From assembly GCF_019879105.1 (NCBI RefSeq), contig NZ_CP082249.1, positions 1,984,001-2,048,000 on the forward strand: a stretch of 64,000 nucleotides of DNA. The letters are read 5' to 3'. Positions within the stretch are counted from its first letter, which is position 1. Every line of letters starts with the position of its first letter. Positions 27,733 through 36,299 of this stretch are shown here, one piece after another. The stretch comes from Natrinema sp. SYSU A 869. GTDB taxonomy: Archaea; Halobacteriota; Halobacteria; Halobacteriales; Natrialbaceae. A program made the translations under genes and the position numbers. The notes under the pieces are model-generated. The model saw only the letters and a list, made by a program, of their open reading frames with translations. It was not told where the DNA came from and did no database searches.

Positions 27733-28785
27733 TCACAGGTCGGGGAGGAAATCGCTGCGCTGTTCGGCCTGTTCGCGGTCCGATCGGCGATCGTAGTGCC
27801 GATCGAGGATGTCCTCGCTCGCGTTGAGGCGATCTTTGACAACTCGTCGGGGAACGTCCTCGCGCCGGTAGAAAGTCACCCGGCCGCTTCGGAGATCGTG
27901 CGGAGACCGCGACGATGGACACTTACTCGCGTGATCGAGGTGGGTCGCGTCGCAGGTCTCGACATCCCGATCGTGCGGGCACGGTTCGCCGCGCCAGCAC
28001 GGACGTGTAACGCGGTACAGCGTGGTCCGAAACGTGTTCCCCGCTGGTCGGCCATACTCGGTCGTGAGAAGCGGCTCACGGCCGTGGTCGTCAGTTACGT
28101 CGTGGCGGTGGTACTCAATATAGTCCTCGAGGTAGCTGGCCGTCTTTTCGCTAATCCGGTTCCAACGGGTTCCCTTGTCCTGATTCTTGAGCGGCGTCTC
28201 GGTGTCGGGACGGTGAACGAATTGGACTGCGGGACCGGTCACCCGCGGGTGGCTCCCGTCAAGATCTAGGTCGCGGAGATCGAGCCCGCGGACGGCACCA
28301 GTTCGTGCGCCGGTCCGCCACAGCAGGAGAACGATAATGTGGTCGCGAGACGCGGGCTGTGCGTGTTCCAGATAGTCGAGAATCTCGATTGCCCGTTCGG
28401 GCTTCAGGGTCGTCTCCGATACGTCCTCGCCGTTTTTCATCGTCGGCAGCGTGACCTGCTCGTACAACTCCGCGGGGACGGCATCGATGTTGGCCGCGAA
28501 TCGCAGGAATCGGCGTAACGACGCGAGTTGGCCCTTGAGCGTGACCAGTTTGATCGGACCGCGACCGTCGCCTTTCCCCTCGCGACGCCACGTTCGGTAC
28601 TTGTACAAATCCCGCCCAGAGAGGGTCGTTAGATCTGTTATATCGTTCTCATCGCAGAACTGAATGAACGACTCGAGTCGGTATCGCTCGCTCTCACGAG
28701 TCGAATCCGCGTGCTCGTCGCGCATTGCATCGTGATACATTTCGACCGCTTCGTGCGGCGGAATGGGTTCGAGGTCGTCGCTCAT
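27733..28785 (-). CDS. Tyrosine recombinase (integrase) of the provirus
   Basis: The 350-residue protein has an N-terminal SAM-like core-binding domain (ERYRLESFIQFCDENDI). The catalytic domain shows the first arginine in WRTGARTGAVRGLDL, the H-x-x-R box in SPHDLRSGRVTF and the tyrosine in DILDRHYDRR. A Cys/His cluster (CWRGEPCPHDRDVETCDATH) near residue 270 may bind a metal. The overall plan resembles the integrases of haloarchaeal pleolipoviruses such as SNJ2; this is from family knowledge, not an alignment. It lies at the left att and reads towards it. A related 3' fragment lies at 26,536. Confidence 0.93.
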   Translation of the reverse strand: MSDDLEPIPPHEAVEMYHDAMRDEHADSTRESERYRLESFIQFCDENDITDLTTLSGRDLYKYRTWRREGKGDGRGPIKLVTLKGQLASLRRFLRFAANIDAVPAELYEQVTLPTMKNGEDVSETTLKPERAIEILDYLEHAQPASRDHIIVLLLWRTGARTGAVRGLDLRDLDLDGSHPRVTGPAVQFVHRPDTETPLKNQDKGTRWNRISEKTASYLEDYIEYHRHDVTDDHGREPLLTTEYGRPAGNTFRTTLYRVTRPCWRGEPCPHDRDVETCDATHLDHASKCPSSRSPHDLRSGRVTFYRREDVPRRVVKDRLNASEDILDRHYDRRSDREQAEQRSDFLPDL

Positions 28786-28986
28786 CGAGTTACCTCGAGC
28801 GTATCGCTGTAGTTACAGTATCCGGTACTCTTACCGTGGTAGCGTGCCAGTTTGGTCATGGTCTCACTGTTATGGGACCGCGGACGAGCCGCGTACGCCG
28901 TTGTGTAGGAGCTGGGGCGCGCGCGGCTGCTGTCCGTCGGTTGATTATAGCGACTGTACCCGACCCTCTTAGTTGTCGGAATGCAG

Positions 28987-29006
28987 TTTCCGATAGTTCC
29001 GAAAAT
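28987..29006. promoter_or_regulatory. Candidate repressor operator 1
   Basis: TTTCCGATAGTTCCGAAAAT contains two direct TTCCGA boxes 9 bases apart. It matches operator 2 except at one central base over 19 positions. Confidence 0.5.
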
Positions 29007-29061
29007 AGTCAGCTTTCGTGACTGAAACGATCTCGTGACTACTGAGCCGTGGTTCAGCGGC

Positions 29062-29080
29062 TTTCCGATACTTCCGAAAT
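29062..29080. promoter_or_regulatory. Candidate repressor operator 2
   Basis: TTTCCGATACTTCCGAAAT lies 75 bases from operator 1, with the same paired TTCCGA boxes at the same spacing. Confidence 0.5.
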
Positions 29081-29400
29081 CGGTGCTTGAGTTGACCGTG
29101 GGTTGTGGGCCGTAGGCCGTACTATGCGGTCTATCGGGGACTTTATCCCCCGTAACATCGTGCAATTGCATGCTTCCGTAGCTGGGTTACGGAAGCCAGG
29201 CGGGCCGGTGCCACAACACCGGGTCCGCATTTTCTCAAGACCCTGTTCGGGCGGCGGGTCCATCTGGCCTCCGTTAGCAGCAACCGAAACATCCCATTTA
29301 CTTATATTTAACCAACCGCTCGTTAATCTCCAGTGAATCGAACGTTGCTGCCAGTGGATTTAATCAGTATTGATAAAATGCCAGTACAGGACGTGACTGT

Positions 29401-29664
29401 ATGCGAAGACCGAGGGTATCTTGGATGACACAAGCCGATGATCGTATCCTCGAGACCCTCGCGGATAGCGATCTAATTCTCTCACCTCGTGTACTATCGG
29501 CTAATATAGACTATTCGCGGCACTATCTAAGTACACGACTCGGTATGCTTCGTGACGCTAGACTCGTTGACCGTGTCGACGAAGGACTTTATCAAATCAC
29601 TGACCGAGGACGAGCGTATCTCAAAGGCGAACTTGACGCGAACGACCTCAAACAGAACGAATAG
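29401..29664 (+). CDS. PhiH1-repressor-like winged-helix protein
   Basis: The 87-residue protein begins MRRPRVSWMTQADDRILETL, close to the usual start of haloarchaeal PhiH1-type repressors. The recognition helix region is IDYSRHYLSTRLGMLRDARL and the wing is VDRVDEGLYQITDRGRAYL. In PhiH and related viruses this family maintains lysogeny. The long non-coding region with repeated sites upstream fits that. An internal ATG at 29,425 is a less likely start, because MRR...SWMT is the common family beginning. Confidence 0.82.
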   Translation: MRRPRVSWMTQADDRILETLADSDLILSPRVLSANIDYSRHYLSTRLGMLRDARLVDRVDEGLYQITDRGRAYLKGELDANDLKQNE

Positions 29665-29838
29665 AACTTTCGCTCGTTTCTGGTGTCCTCCGTAATATTA
29701 CACAGAAGATCTCTTCCAACTATAATATGGCAGATAAAATATCTATAATTGAATCAATTCCAAAAATACCAACATATATCGAAACGGTGATTAATACTAA
29801 TGCAATTGTGCCAACAATTGATGCTTTAAGAACATCTA

Positions 29839-30150
29839 TTATGTTAGCCCTTTTATTTCGCACATCCCTTTCTTAAGAGATGGCTTTATAGAATCTCTAT
29901 CTGCCACATGCCATTCTCCTCCAGAATTAAAACCGTTGTTTTCTAGCTTCGTTCTGGTTTTTAAAAACTGCTGAAACACTCGATCGCCAAGTTTGTCCTT
30001 GTTAACTGGATCTTCAGGAAAATAGAATGAACCACCCGTCTCTAATTCATGTAGTGCTTCTTGATACTGTCTTTTTAGTGTGTTCCGTGACGAAATTCTA
30101 CTAGAGTAGTCCGGAACTATCCTGCTAACGAACACGCTCCACATACTCAT
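29839..30150 (-). CDS. Small A/T-rich gene of unknown function
   Basis: The ORF codes for 103 residues, MSMWSVFVSRIVPDYSSRIS..., mixed charge, no TM helix and no family recognised. The base composition is far more A/T-rich than the provirus core. It is the last gene of a minus-strand group with the AlbA_2-like gene and family X1 upstream. Confidence 0.5.
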   Translation of the reverse strand: MSMWSVFVSRIVPDYSSRISSRNTLKRQYQEALHELETGGSFYFPEDPVNKDKLGDRVFQQFLKTRTKLENNGFNSGGEWHVADRDSIKPSLKKGMCEIKGLT

Positions 30151-30211
30151 GTTCTACCTAGTTTAGAAGATCTGATGAAAGTATTTGTGAAATAGATTGC
30201 TTCTTTATCAA

Positions 30212-30694
30212 TCACGATCTCTGATCTTGTTCTATTTCATCAGGTTCAATTCCACGCATTAGGTAAAATACATCAACTGGAGTGAGAAGTAGATCATCTC
30301 TCTGGTGTCGAATATAAAAACGACCATCTGCCATCAAGGGGAAGTCCTTAAACTCGTCAATTATTATTATTAGAATATTACAATTATTGGTCTCCTCAAC
30401 GGATGTAAAGTACTTTCGATCACGCCTTCTTTCAAGGTTTCTATCCAATACCTCTTTTACAATCTCTTCAACATTAGGACTATCAATACCAATCCTGTTT
30501 CCTTCTTTATCAACCCCTATGAGAATTTGGCCACCGCCGTTGTTAGCTAAACTACAAGCAGTCACAGCAAGACGATCTTCATTTTCTGGTATTGTAGCAT
30601 AAAATTCTGTACGCTCACCTCTACCGGCTTCAATAGCATACCGTATTTCGGCAACCCCAATAGATGCTTCTTCTTGTTCGTATATTTCCGGCAT
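30212..30694 (-). CDS. AlbA_2 / Schlafen-like domain protein
   Basis: The start chosen is ATG 30,694 (MPEIYEQEEASIGVAEIRYA), one base after the stop of family X1; an in-frame ATG at 30,727 would overlap X1. The 160-residue protein shows the AlbA_2 pattern: an RTEFYATIPENEDRLAVTAC helix, then ACSLANNGGGQILIGVDKEG, ESPN-like IDSPNVEEIVKEVL, and a final HQRDDLLLTPVDVFYLM. AlbA_2 domains bind nucleic acid or act as Schlafen-type RNases, and often occur in defence or virus genes. There is no ATPase C-terminal extension. Tight coupling to X1 suggests joint function (inference). Confidence 0.75.
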   Translation of the reverse strand: MPEIYEQEEASIGVAEIRYAIEAGRGERTEFYATIPENEDRLAVTACSLANNGGGQILIGVDKEGNRIGIDSPNVEEIVKEVLDRNLERRRDRKYFTSVEETNNCNILIIIIDEFKDFPLMADGRFYIRHQRDDLLLTPVDVFYLMRGIEPDEIEQDQRS

Positions 30695-30695
30695 A

Positions 30696-31659
30696 CTATC
30701 GCTCGCCCCGCTTACTTCTGTATTCATCCAGTATTGGCCCAAGAGGGAACGTGATCTCTACTCCAGCATTTTGTAGGTCATCATAAATTTCCTCAAAGAA
30801 AGAATCCGGTGGATACCGGCCTGGAATTTCCATATTTTGCCAGTGTTCCCATAAGGAACATAGTTCTTGTAAAATGAGACAGCTACGATGATACGGCCTT
30901 CTGACTCAAGGTGTTTAATACCGTCTTTAGATTTGATATGGATTCGCCCTTCTGTCTCTATATCTGCCCTCAAAGAAATGTCGCGGACTCCAAAAATTCC
31001 ACCGATCATTGATAGGTGCTTACCGCTAAGAATCCCAGTTAGAACAGGCGCAGACCTGGCAGCATCAGCAGAACCAGAAACGCGGTTCACGCCACCAATC
31101 ATATCACGTTCACCAATAACCTTTGCATCAGTGAGCTGTTCTATTGACAAATCAGAGGAGAATCTATTCTGGAACCGGTAGTGATAGAACAGCCAAAGGA
31201 AGAAGTCCGGATCAAATCTTATTTCATCAGGTACAGCGTCAACACCTTGGTCTCGTAGACTTTGATAGAATAGGTGTGTGAACTCATCCACATTTGATTG
31301 GCTTCCTCGGAAGAAAACAAACCCTGAATCCGTGACAAATATATCACAAGATCGTGTATCAGGCGTATAGAAGGTTGACAAATCACCACTTTCATCCAAT
31401 CCTTCTTGAGGTTTGTATTCTTTTATAGTATACCTGAACCAGCGGCATTCTTCGTCAAACAATCGGAAAAATTCCGTCTCAAGTGGTTCCTCAAGCGTTC
31501 TTGGTGGTAAGAAAATTTCTTCGATTGATTCTTCCCTTGCAAATTCGTCTGAGATATTATCTGAAGTATTAGCTGTGATATCATCGACATCATTTAGATT
31601 GAATGGGTTTGACAGCCGACAATATTGTTGAAGAGCAAATATCCACTATACTCAACCAT
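30696..31659 (-). CDS. Family X paralogue 1, unknown function (two apparent frameshifts)
   Basis: ATG 31,659 gives MVEYSGYLLFNNIVG; one added T near 31,620 leads on to SNPFNLNDVDDITAN and the long open frame. One added T in the TTTT run near 30,870 leads to the end LWEHWQNMEIPGRYPP ... EYRSKRGER, stop at 30,696. About 320 residues. It matches X2 at 40,284 in the start, the FDPDFFLWLF block, LTDAKVIGERD, SAPVLTGILSGK, the sequence GRIHIKSKDGIKHLES, and WEHWQNMEIPGRYPP. No domain is recognised. Its composition is A/T-rich and it is coupled to the AlbA_2-like gene. Confidence 0.65.
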
Positions 31660-31844
31660 CGATTTGGATCACTTTCTGTAGGAAAGTCGTAATTGATATT
31701 TAATCTATTGATCTACATGCTAATGATATTTCGGAAAGGTGTCTGATATCTCTATAATTTCTCTGAGGGGTAAACCGAAGCAGACCAGTCAACAAGAGCC
31801 CACAGGAAGCCAGGGGTCGCACGTCGACAAAATCCGATCCCCAA

Positions 31845-31879
31845 TTTTGCACATCGATCTCGAGTCGAGATGTGCAAAA
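31845..31879. promoter_or_regulatory. 35-bp palindrome with TTTTGCACATC arms
   Basis: The arms TTTTGCACATC and GATGTGCAAAA are perfect inverted copies. TGTGCAAA occurs a third time at 31,998-32,005, at the start of the small regulator gene. This is a good candidate operator for that ribbon-helix-helix-like protein. Confidence 0.55.
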
Positions 31880-32010
31880 CCCACCTCGAGCGGGGACGAT
31901 CGTCGCGACGATCACGCTAGACACTGACCCCAACCAACTGCTCTTTATATGGGCTCGAGATTTGAGTCACCGCAAATACCTAGGATTTCGAGGGGGTTGT
32001 GCAAATTAGG

Positions 32011-32286
32011 ATGCGAATCCAGACAACTGAGGCTCGAGAGCGGAAGTGGGAGTATCTAAAAGAAGCGACCGGTGAAAGCACTGTCTCAGGCGCACTCGAC
32101 GCAGCTGCAGACTACTATCTCAAAATGCGCGGGGACACGACTGCCCAGCCGAATGGGAGTGTACCCGAACTAATTGGGCGAGCTGACCAGGAGGGATCAC
32201 TTACTGCAGCAGAGATCGCTGAGATTCTCGACACTGACGAATTGTCACTCGAGTACCGATCACAATGGCGCATCGGTCGAGAGTGA
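32011..32286 (+). CDS. Small DNA-binding-like protein (DUF7386-type)
   Basis: The 91-residue protein from ATG 32,011 begins MRIQTTEARERKWEYLKEAT. A short strand followed by two helices (GESTVSGALDAAADYYLKMR) is the ribbon-helix-helix-like plan seen in plasmids and viruses of haloarchaea. A GTG four codons upstream is possible but falls in the TGTGCAAA site. It stands at the head of the virion block and may control it. Confidence 0.75.
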   Translation: MRIQTTEARERKWEYLKEATGESTVSGALDAAADYYLKMRGDTTAQPNGSVPELIGRADQEGSLTAAEIAEILDTDELSLEYRSQWRIGRE

Positions 32287-32302
32287 GAAAACAGCCACTT
32301 CG

Positions 32303-32530
32303 TTACGCGTCGATTTCCTCGACGAGCTCGAGCGTCCATTCGCCGTCGTCGACGTGACGGATGTGGATATGGTGCTCTCCCTCGAGCCGGCCCTGGTCGT
32401 CGAGTAGTCCCTCAACGCGGACGTCGTCTTTCGGGAGCGTGATACCAACTGAATCTTGATCCAACTGCCGGAGTTTGTTTAACGCCATACCCGGGTGGCA
32501 ATCCCCCATCTCATAAAGGTTGGTGACCAT
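32303..32530 (-). CDS. Small conserved haloarchaeal virus/plasmid protein
   Basis: The 75-residue protein begins MVTNLYEMGDCHPGMALNKL. It has the line DSVGITLPKDDVRVEGLLDD and the end GEWTLELVEEI. Similar small proteins (DUF8053-like) are common in haloarchaeal mobile elements; SpoVT/AbrB-like folding (GITLPKDDVR) is plausible. It lies antisense between the regulator and the virion block. Confidence 0.7.
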   Translation of the reverse strand: MVTNLYEMGDCHPGMALNKLRQLDQDSVGITLPKDDVRVEGLLDDQGRLEGEHHIHIRHVDDGEWTLELVEEIDA

Positions 32531-32593
32531 CGGGATTCCCGAGGTTTTCCGGAGTATTTCGGCTGGAGGTAGCGCACGCACGGGCGTTGCACA

Positions 32594-32985
32594 ATGGCAA
32601 GAGACGTTATTGATAAGATCGACTACGCGGCGTTGTGGGTCTACCCCACGATGGCAAGTATGATATTCGGGGTCTGGACCCTGAACCTCAACATTCTCGG
32701 TGGCTACGACTTCAGTTCGGCCATCTACTCGGCAGGAGGTGCGAACTTCTCGGTGCCGCTGATCCTCGCGACGGTCTCGGTGGTCTGGATTCTCTGGACC
32801 AACGAGTTCGACGGGGCGAACTACTCAGACATGGAAAATGGACGATCGGCGCGACGCTTCTCTTTCCGATCGTCTTCGAGTTCGTGCCCGCGTTCGGGGA
32901 CCTGCTCTCGAGCAACGACTGGTTTCTTCTCGGCGCGACCGTGCTGGTGTCGTTCGCAACGGCGTGGATCTCCTACACAGAGTGA
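32594..32985 (+). CDS. Multi-TM virion membrane protein, VP3-like (one frameshift)
   Basis: ATG 32,594 gives MARDVIDKIDYAALWVYPTM and three TM helices (ASMIFGVWTLNLNILGG, FSVPLILATVSVVWILW). The frame is lost after NYSDMEN. Adding one A to the run 32,835-32,838 gives DMEKWTIGATLLFPIVFEFV ... SFATAWISYTE, a 130-residue protein with about four helices. It lies directly before the spike gene, as VP3-type internal membrane proteins do in pleolipoviruses. VP3 lines the inner face of the virion membrane there. Confidence 0.75.
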
Positions 32986-32990
32986 GTCAA

Positions 32991-33077
32991 ATGACGAAAA
33001 CAATCAAAAGAGACGCTGACGGGTGGAATTGGATCGGAAGTGCGATGGCTATCCTCTCTATCGGGGGGTGGCTCTGA
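32991..33077 (+). CDS. Tiny 28-residue ORF in the virion operon
   Basis: MTKTIKRDADGWNWIGSAMA continues to ILSIGGWL. It is basic at the start and hydrophobic at the end. The ATG lies five bases after the VP3-like stop and its TGA overlaps the spike ATG (TGATG). It is too short for family tests; the tight packing on both sides argues that it is translated, if only to couple the spike. Confidence 0.45.
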   Translation: MTKTIKRDADGWNWIGSAMAILSIGGWL

Positions 33078-34900
33078 TGGCAGCCCAAAGCCCACGGCCC
33101 ACCGATTCAGACGGGATGACTCGGCGTGACCTGTTCCGGCGCTCGGCCGCTGCGGGCGGCTCGCTCGTCGCGATCGGCGCGGGGTCGCAGGCCGCGCCGC
33201 AATTCTCTCCGGTCGGTCGGGTGGCCGCGGACGATCTCTCGACGCTCGCGAAGGGTGCCGCGAGCCCGGCATACGCCGGCTATTATCTCACTCGAGAAGG
33301 TGCTGAGACGTTCCTCGGCGATTCGAGGGACTATTCTGGCTATACCGGCGCGGACGCACTCAAGAAGGAGATTGCGTTGGGAGTGACCGAGATGAAATCG
33401 GCTGACGAGCGGGTGATGACTGGCATCGAAAATAACATCTCCAACTCGGAGAACGTCGCGCTCGCCAAGGGGAAGGCGGCGATCATCAAGGAAATGAATG
33501 CGGGAAATAATGAAGCAGCAGCGACCAATGCGCATAATTCGGCGGTGAAGGACTACTATGCGTCGATTCAAGAGAATCTTCTCACCCACGTTGATCAGCA
33601 GACAAAGCAAATTCATCACGACTTCGAACAACTCAAAGCCCACGATGACGCCGCGCTGGCCGATGTTTTCTACCATGGAAAAGACACTACTAATTCAATC
33701 ACGGACAGCCCGGAGAGTCTCGAAACGTATGAGGTGGAGCTTCTGAACGGGGATACTGCTGAGTATTCGTTTTTCGCGGGCGTCAACGGAGCCAACCCGG
33801 ATTGGGACAAGAATAGATCGGGGGATATCGACTTCCTCGGCTTCGGTATTGATCCGGCTGACGAGTTCGGCGAGTACAACTTCCCTGTGTGTTTCTTAGA
33901 TTCAGGTGAGGTAAAGACCTACATAAGGTCTGGTAAGATACCGGACAGCTACGAGGCTAACCGTTTCACGGCTGCATGGGGATCGATACTGGACGCTCAC
34001 GACTCGGTGATTTCGGAACTTTCCGGGTTCGTGAGCGATGTGTACGCTGAGTACGATGCCGGAGACATCCCGACCGAGGACCTTGTTGACCCAATCACGG
34101 CGTCCACTGAGCTAGATCAGGACTATGATAACGCCGCTGGACAGTCCGCACACGCTGCAATGATGGGGATTCCGACGACGGCCGAGCATTCGGTGACGCT
34201 CAAGATAGAAGACACTGAGTCTGACGAGACAGTGACCCTTGACTGTGATCTGTTCACCGATCGAAACCCCGGCATTCTGACTGATTCGGCGTCGATCTCG
34301 TCGGGAGTCGTGACGACCGAAACCGCGCCGATCGACGGCAAGAGTTACACCCTTACCACGACTGACGGGGAGTCTGTCGATATCGCAGCGGCGGACATCA
34401 CGGATAACGGAGATGGAACATGGTCCTATGATGCGTCCGGTGATCTATCGACGCCAAGCACATCCGTTGAGTCTCTCGAGGCATCCGAGACCGGCTTCAA
34501 CAGCGGCCAGCGGTACGATCCGCGGGATTGGGCAGAACCGTTCTATATCGCTTACAACGACGATTCCGGCAGTGGCCAGTTCGACCAAATCGAAGCGCCG
34601 TTCACGATCGTCGAAGTCACCGACTCGAGCGGGACTGAAGTCGAGAACTTCGAGCCCGAGAGTCAGAATAACCAGACGGCCGACGTGACCGCGCTCGAGG
34701 AAGAAATTGCACAACTCCGAGACGAGCAGATTCGGCTGCAAGAAGAGGCAGAAGAGCAAGAGGATGAGTCGCTACTCGGCGGGGCCGGTGGCTGGGTTCC
34801 CGACGGCGGCGGCGATATGTGGCTCGGCGCTGCTTTCCTGGTCGCGATCATCGCGGTCGTTGCATCGCTGGTCAGTGATCTCGGCGAGGAGATTCTGTAA
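33077..34900 (+). CDS. Virion spike protein, VP4-like, Tat-exported
   Basis: The 607-residue protein starts MAAQSPRPTDSDGMTRRDLF; the twin arginines and AAAGGSLVAIGAG make a Tat signal. A large ectodomain follows, with an amphipathic alpha-helical first third (KSADERVMTGIENNIS) and beta-rich later part (TVTLDCDLFTDR). Near the end are a coiled coil (DVTALEEEIAQLRDEQIRLQ), a Gly/Asp linker and a TM anchor (WLGAAFLVAIIAVVASLV). This is the architecture of pleolipovirus spikes, which mediate attachment and fusion. Its ATG overlaps the preceding tiny ORF and the next gene follows after two bases. Confidence 0.85.
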   Translation: MAAQSPRPTDSDGMTRRDLFRRSAAAGGSLVAIGAGSQAAPQFSPVGRVAADDLSTLAKGAASPAYAGYYLTREGAETFLGDSRDYSGYTGADALKKEIALGVTEMKSADERVMTGIENNISNSENVALAKGKAAIIKEMNAGNNEAAATNAHNSAVKDYYASIQENLLTHVDQQTKQIHHDFEQLKAHDDAALADVFYHGKDTTNSITDSPESLETYEVELLNGDTAEYSFFAGVNGANPDWDKNRSGDIDFLGFGIDPADEFGEYNFPVCFLDSGEVKTYIRSGKIPDSYEANRFTAAWGSILDAHDSVISELSGFVSDVYAEYDAGDIPTEDLVDPITASTELDQDYDNAAGQSAHAAMMGIPTTAEHSVTLKIEDTESDETVTLDCDLFTDRNPGILTDSASISSGVVTTETAPIDGKSYTLTTTDGESVDIAAADITDNGDGTWSYDASGDLSTPSTSVESLEASETGFNSGQRYDPRDWAEPFYIAYNDDSGSGQFDQIEAPFTIVEVTDSSGTEVENFEPESQNNQTADVTALEEEIAQLRDEQIRLQEEAEEQEDESLLGGAGGWVPDGGGDMWLGAAFLVAIIAVVASLVSDLGEEIL

Positions 34901-34902
34901 CC

Positions 34903-35472
34903 ATGGCTCGTTTTTCGTTTTCGAACACGCGGGTAGTGCTGGCGCTGGCAGTCGTCGCGATCGCGTCGATGAGCATGGGCATGGGCGTGGGCCTTGTGGG
35001 CGCGCAGGACGGGGGTAACCAGAGCGCTCCGGGCAACGAGAGCAACCAGACCGGCCTCGAGCAGATAGTGATCGACAACCAGACACGGGTCGCCGAATTC
35101 GATATCGGCGACGGCGACGCCAGCATGGTGATCGACTCGGACGAACGGCAGCCGATGATCGTGAGCGACGCGCTCGCTGGGATCGAGCAGGAGGGAGCGA
35201 CGACGGTTCCCGAGAAAGAATACCAACTGAGCGAGGGACGGAACGAAATCTCGCTATCCGTCGCGTCGATCAACGGCGATTCGGCCGTCTCGGTATCGAC
35301 TCAGGGCGGCACGGTCCGGCTCTCGAGCGGAATGTCTGGAAATGAGGACCCATTTCGGTCGCTCGGCGGGGCGAGCGGACTGTTCACGGGCGTCATTATG
35401 ACGGTCGCACTCGCCGCGCTCGGGGCGTTCTACGTGGTGAAAACCGAATCGAAGGGAGTCGAGAAAGCATGA
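34903..35472 (+). CDS. Provirus membrane protein with signal peptide and C-terminal anchor
   Basis: The protein has 189 residues: signal peptide VVLALAVVAIASMSMGMGVG, an acidic ectodomain with several N-x-S/T sites (NQSAPGNESNQT), beta-rich middle, and TM helix GVIMTVALAALGAFYVV near the end. It lies between the spike and a second membrane protein, the position of a conserved pleolipovirus ORF of unknown role. Its stop overlaps the next ATG (ATGA). Confidence 0.78.
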   Translation: MARFSFSNTRVVLALAVVAIASMSMGMGVGLVGAQDGGNQSAPGNESNQTGLEQIVIDNQTRVAEFDIGDGDASMVIDSDERQPMIVSDALAGIEQEGATTVPEKEYQLSEGRNEISLSVASINGDSAVSVSTQGGTVRLSSGMSGNEDPFRSLGGASGLFTGVIMTVALAALGAFYVVKTESKGVEKA

Positions 35473-36299
35473 GTGACAGGAACCTTAGCACGACGTTCGG
35501 GAACTGGAAGGATCGACTCACGTACATCATCGCCGAAGCGCAACTTCTCGTCCTCGGCGTGGCGATCTCGGTCGGGATTCTGCTGCTGTTGGTCCGGCCG
35601 TCGGTGCCGGGCGTGCCGCCGATCGCCGTCGGGATCGCCGTCGCGTTGATGCTTCTCGGGCCGCCGCTGTTCGGTCTGTTCGCGGTCGGTGCGGAGAAGC
35701 TACGGAACCGGCACAGAGAAACGGTCTATCACATCAACGGCGTCACCGACACTCGAGAGAAGTATTACGTCGCGCCGGAACTGTGGGAGTCGAAAACCGT
35801 CGATGGACCGAGCCCGTACGTCGCCAATGACGGCGATGCGTACGAGGTGCGCGAGTTCGAGCACTTTGAGAACATGGACGAGCTGCGTGTGACCGGCTGC
35901 TACATGTCCCAGATGGCTGATTCGAAACTCGTCACATCGAAGGCGATGCTCGAGGACGTGCACGGCGACCTCGTGGATGCGTTCTTGCAACTGAACCGGC
36001 TCCGGGGCCGAATCTCGAAGATGGGACTCGAGATACAGGGCGACGTAATCAACCAGGAGGCAGAAGCCGACGAGCGCGGCTTGATGAATCCGAAAACGTC
36101 GGTCAAAGATCGGTTCGACGCGGCGAAATCCGATGTCGAGGACAAGGCTCGCGAAGATATCGAAGACATCGACGGTTACGAAGACGAGTACATCCTCGAG
36201 CACGGCGAGCACGCTCCGCGGCCCCGTCCGAACCGACTGTACGATACCGTCGACGGGATCGACTCGCCCGCTCGAACGGACGGTGGTAGCGATGAGTGA
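35469..36299 (+). CDS. Provirus membrane protein with cytoplasmic helical domain
   Basis: The protein has 276 residues. Two TM helices lie near the N-terminus (AQLLVLGVAISVGILLLLV and PPIAVGIAVALMLLGPPLF). A soluble, largely helical domain of 190 residues follows (KAMLEDVHGDLVDAFLQLNR) with an acidic C-terminus. It overlaps both neighbours, by four bases upstream and eight downstream. Genes in this position are conserved in betapleolipoviruses without known function; assembly with the ATPase is a reasonable guess. Confidence 0.78.
   Translation: MSDRNLSTTFGNWKDRLTYIIAEAQLLVLGVAISVGILLLLVRPSVPGVPPIAVGIAVALMLLGPPLFGLFAVGAEKLRNRHRETVYHINGVTDTREKYYVAPELWESKTVDGPSPYVANDGDAYEVREFEHFENMDELRVTGCYMSQMADSKLVTSKAMLEDVHGDLVDAFLQLNRLRGRISKMGLEIQGDVINQEAEADERGLMNPKTSVKDRFDAAKSDVEDKAREDIEDIDGYEDEYILEHGEHAPRPRPNRLYDTVDGIDSPARTDGGSDE

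Larger units (their letters stand above)
28786..29400. promoter_or_regulatory. Control region between integrase and repressor
   Basis: This is 615 bases without a credible gene. It contains two near-identical sites with paired TTCCGA boxes (28,987-29,006 and 29,062-29,080), a nearby reversed copy (TCGGAA at 28,977) and two CTTTCGTGACTGAAACG/ATCTCGTGACT-like stretches. The divergent integrase and repressor genes make this the likely lysogeny switch. Confidence 0.55.
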
